A stretch of 5,625 bases of DNA from CAZIRF01 sp964541755. GTDB lineage: Bacteria; Spirochaetota; Spirochaetia; Treponematales; Breznakiellaceae. Location of the stretch: positions 1 through 5,625 of the forward strand of contig CAZIRF010000075.1 in assembly GCA_964541755.1 (NCBI GenBank), written 5' to 3'. The notes under the pieces are model-generated. The model did not search any database. It was given only the letters and a program-made list of their open reading frames with translations, and had not been told where the DNA came from. The translations under genes and the position numbers were made by a program. Below are positions 5,613-5,625 of this stretch, piece by piece; positions within the stretch are counted from its first letter, which is position 1, and every line of letters starts with the position of its first letter.

Positions 5613-5625
5613 GCGAATTGGGGGA

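Noticed and set aside
5571..5625. Integron attC site near the right repeat
   Set aside because: No paired R''/R' core sites (RYYYAAC and GTTRRRY) at suitable spacing, and the large housekeeping genes are not cassette-like.
5611..5625. Cloning-vector sequence at the right end (GGCGAATTGGGG resembles a T7-side polylinker)
   Set aside because: The resemblance is about ten bases and the neighbouring vector bases do not match, so chance is sufficient.

Overview
The window carries five complete genes in two divergent groups on GC-rich bacterial DNA, with no RNA gene, CRISPR array or transposase that I can recognise. The genes look like a free-swimming bacterium with chemotaxis and PAS-PP2C signalling. 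The style of the chemoreceptor signalling domain and the presence of a DUF6062-type protein would suit a GC-rich member of the Spirochaetota. That is an impression from protein style and not a demonstrated placement.

Layout. Bases 1-128 are very GC-rich and packed with short perfect hairpins. They end in a good plus-strand intrinsic terminator (96-128) that must serve something entering from the left. The leftward operon follows: rpiA (1590-2315), a cysteine-rich DUF6062-like protein (949-1593, joined to rpiA by an ATGA overlap) and a class I SAM methyltransferase (180-935, 13 bases further on). A 117-base divergent spacer (2316-2432) appears to hold two back-to-back sigma70-type promoters whose -10 boxes overlap. 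Rightward come a PAS-PP2C (SpoIIE/RsbU-type) phosphatase (2433-3599) and then, behind its own strong promoter, a six-TM methyl-accepting chemotaxis protein (3671-5530). The last 95 bases hold no gene.

How the genes relate. The leftward genes look like one housekeeping transcript: RpiA interconverts ribose-5-phosphate and ribulose-5-phosphate, and its two co-transcribed partners have unknown substrates. The rightward genes are both sensory. One pairs a cytoplasmic cysteine-containing PAS sensor with a phosphatase, and the other is a membrane chemoreceptor. No anti-sigma factor, STAS protein or Che protein is present, so their partners are encoded elsewhere.

The most unusual structure is a pair of near-identical inverted repeats (152-186 and 5578-5612; 30 of 35 positions match, 23 of 24 in the core). 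They bracket the whole five-gene block. Each copy lies at an outward-facing 3' end, in the same orientation relative to transcription, and the left copy contains the methyltransferase stop codon.
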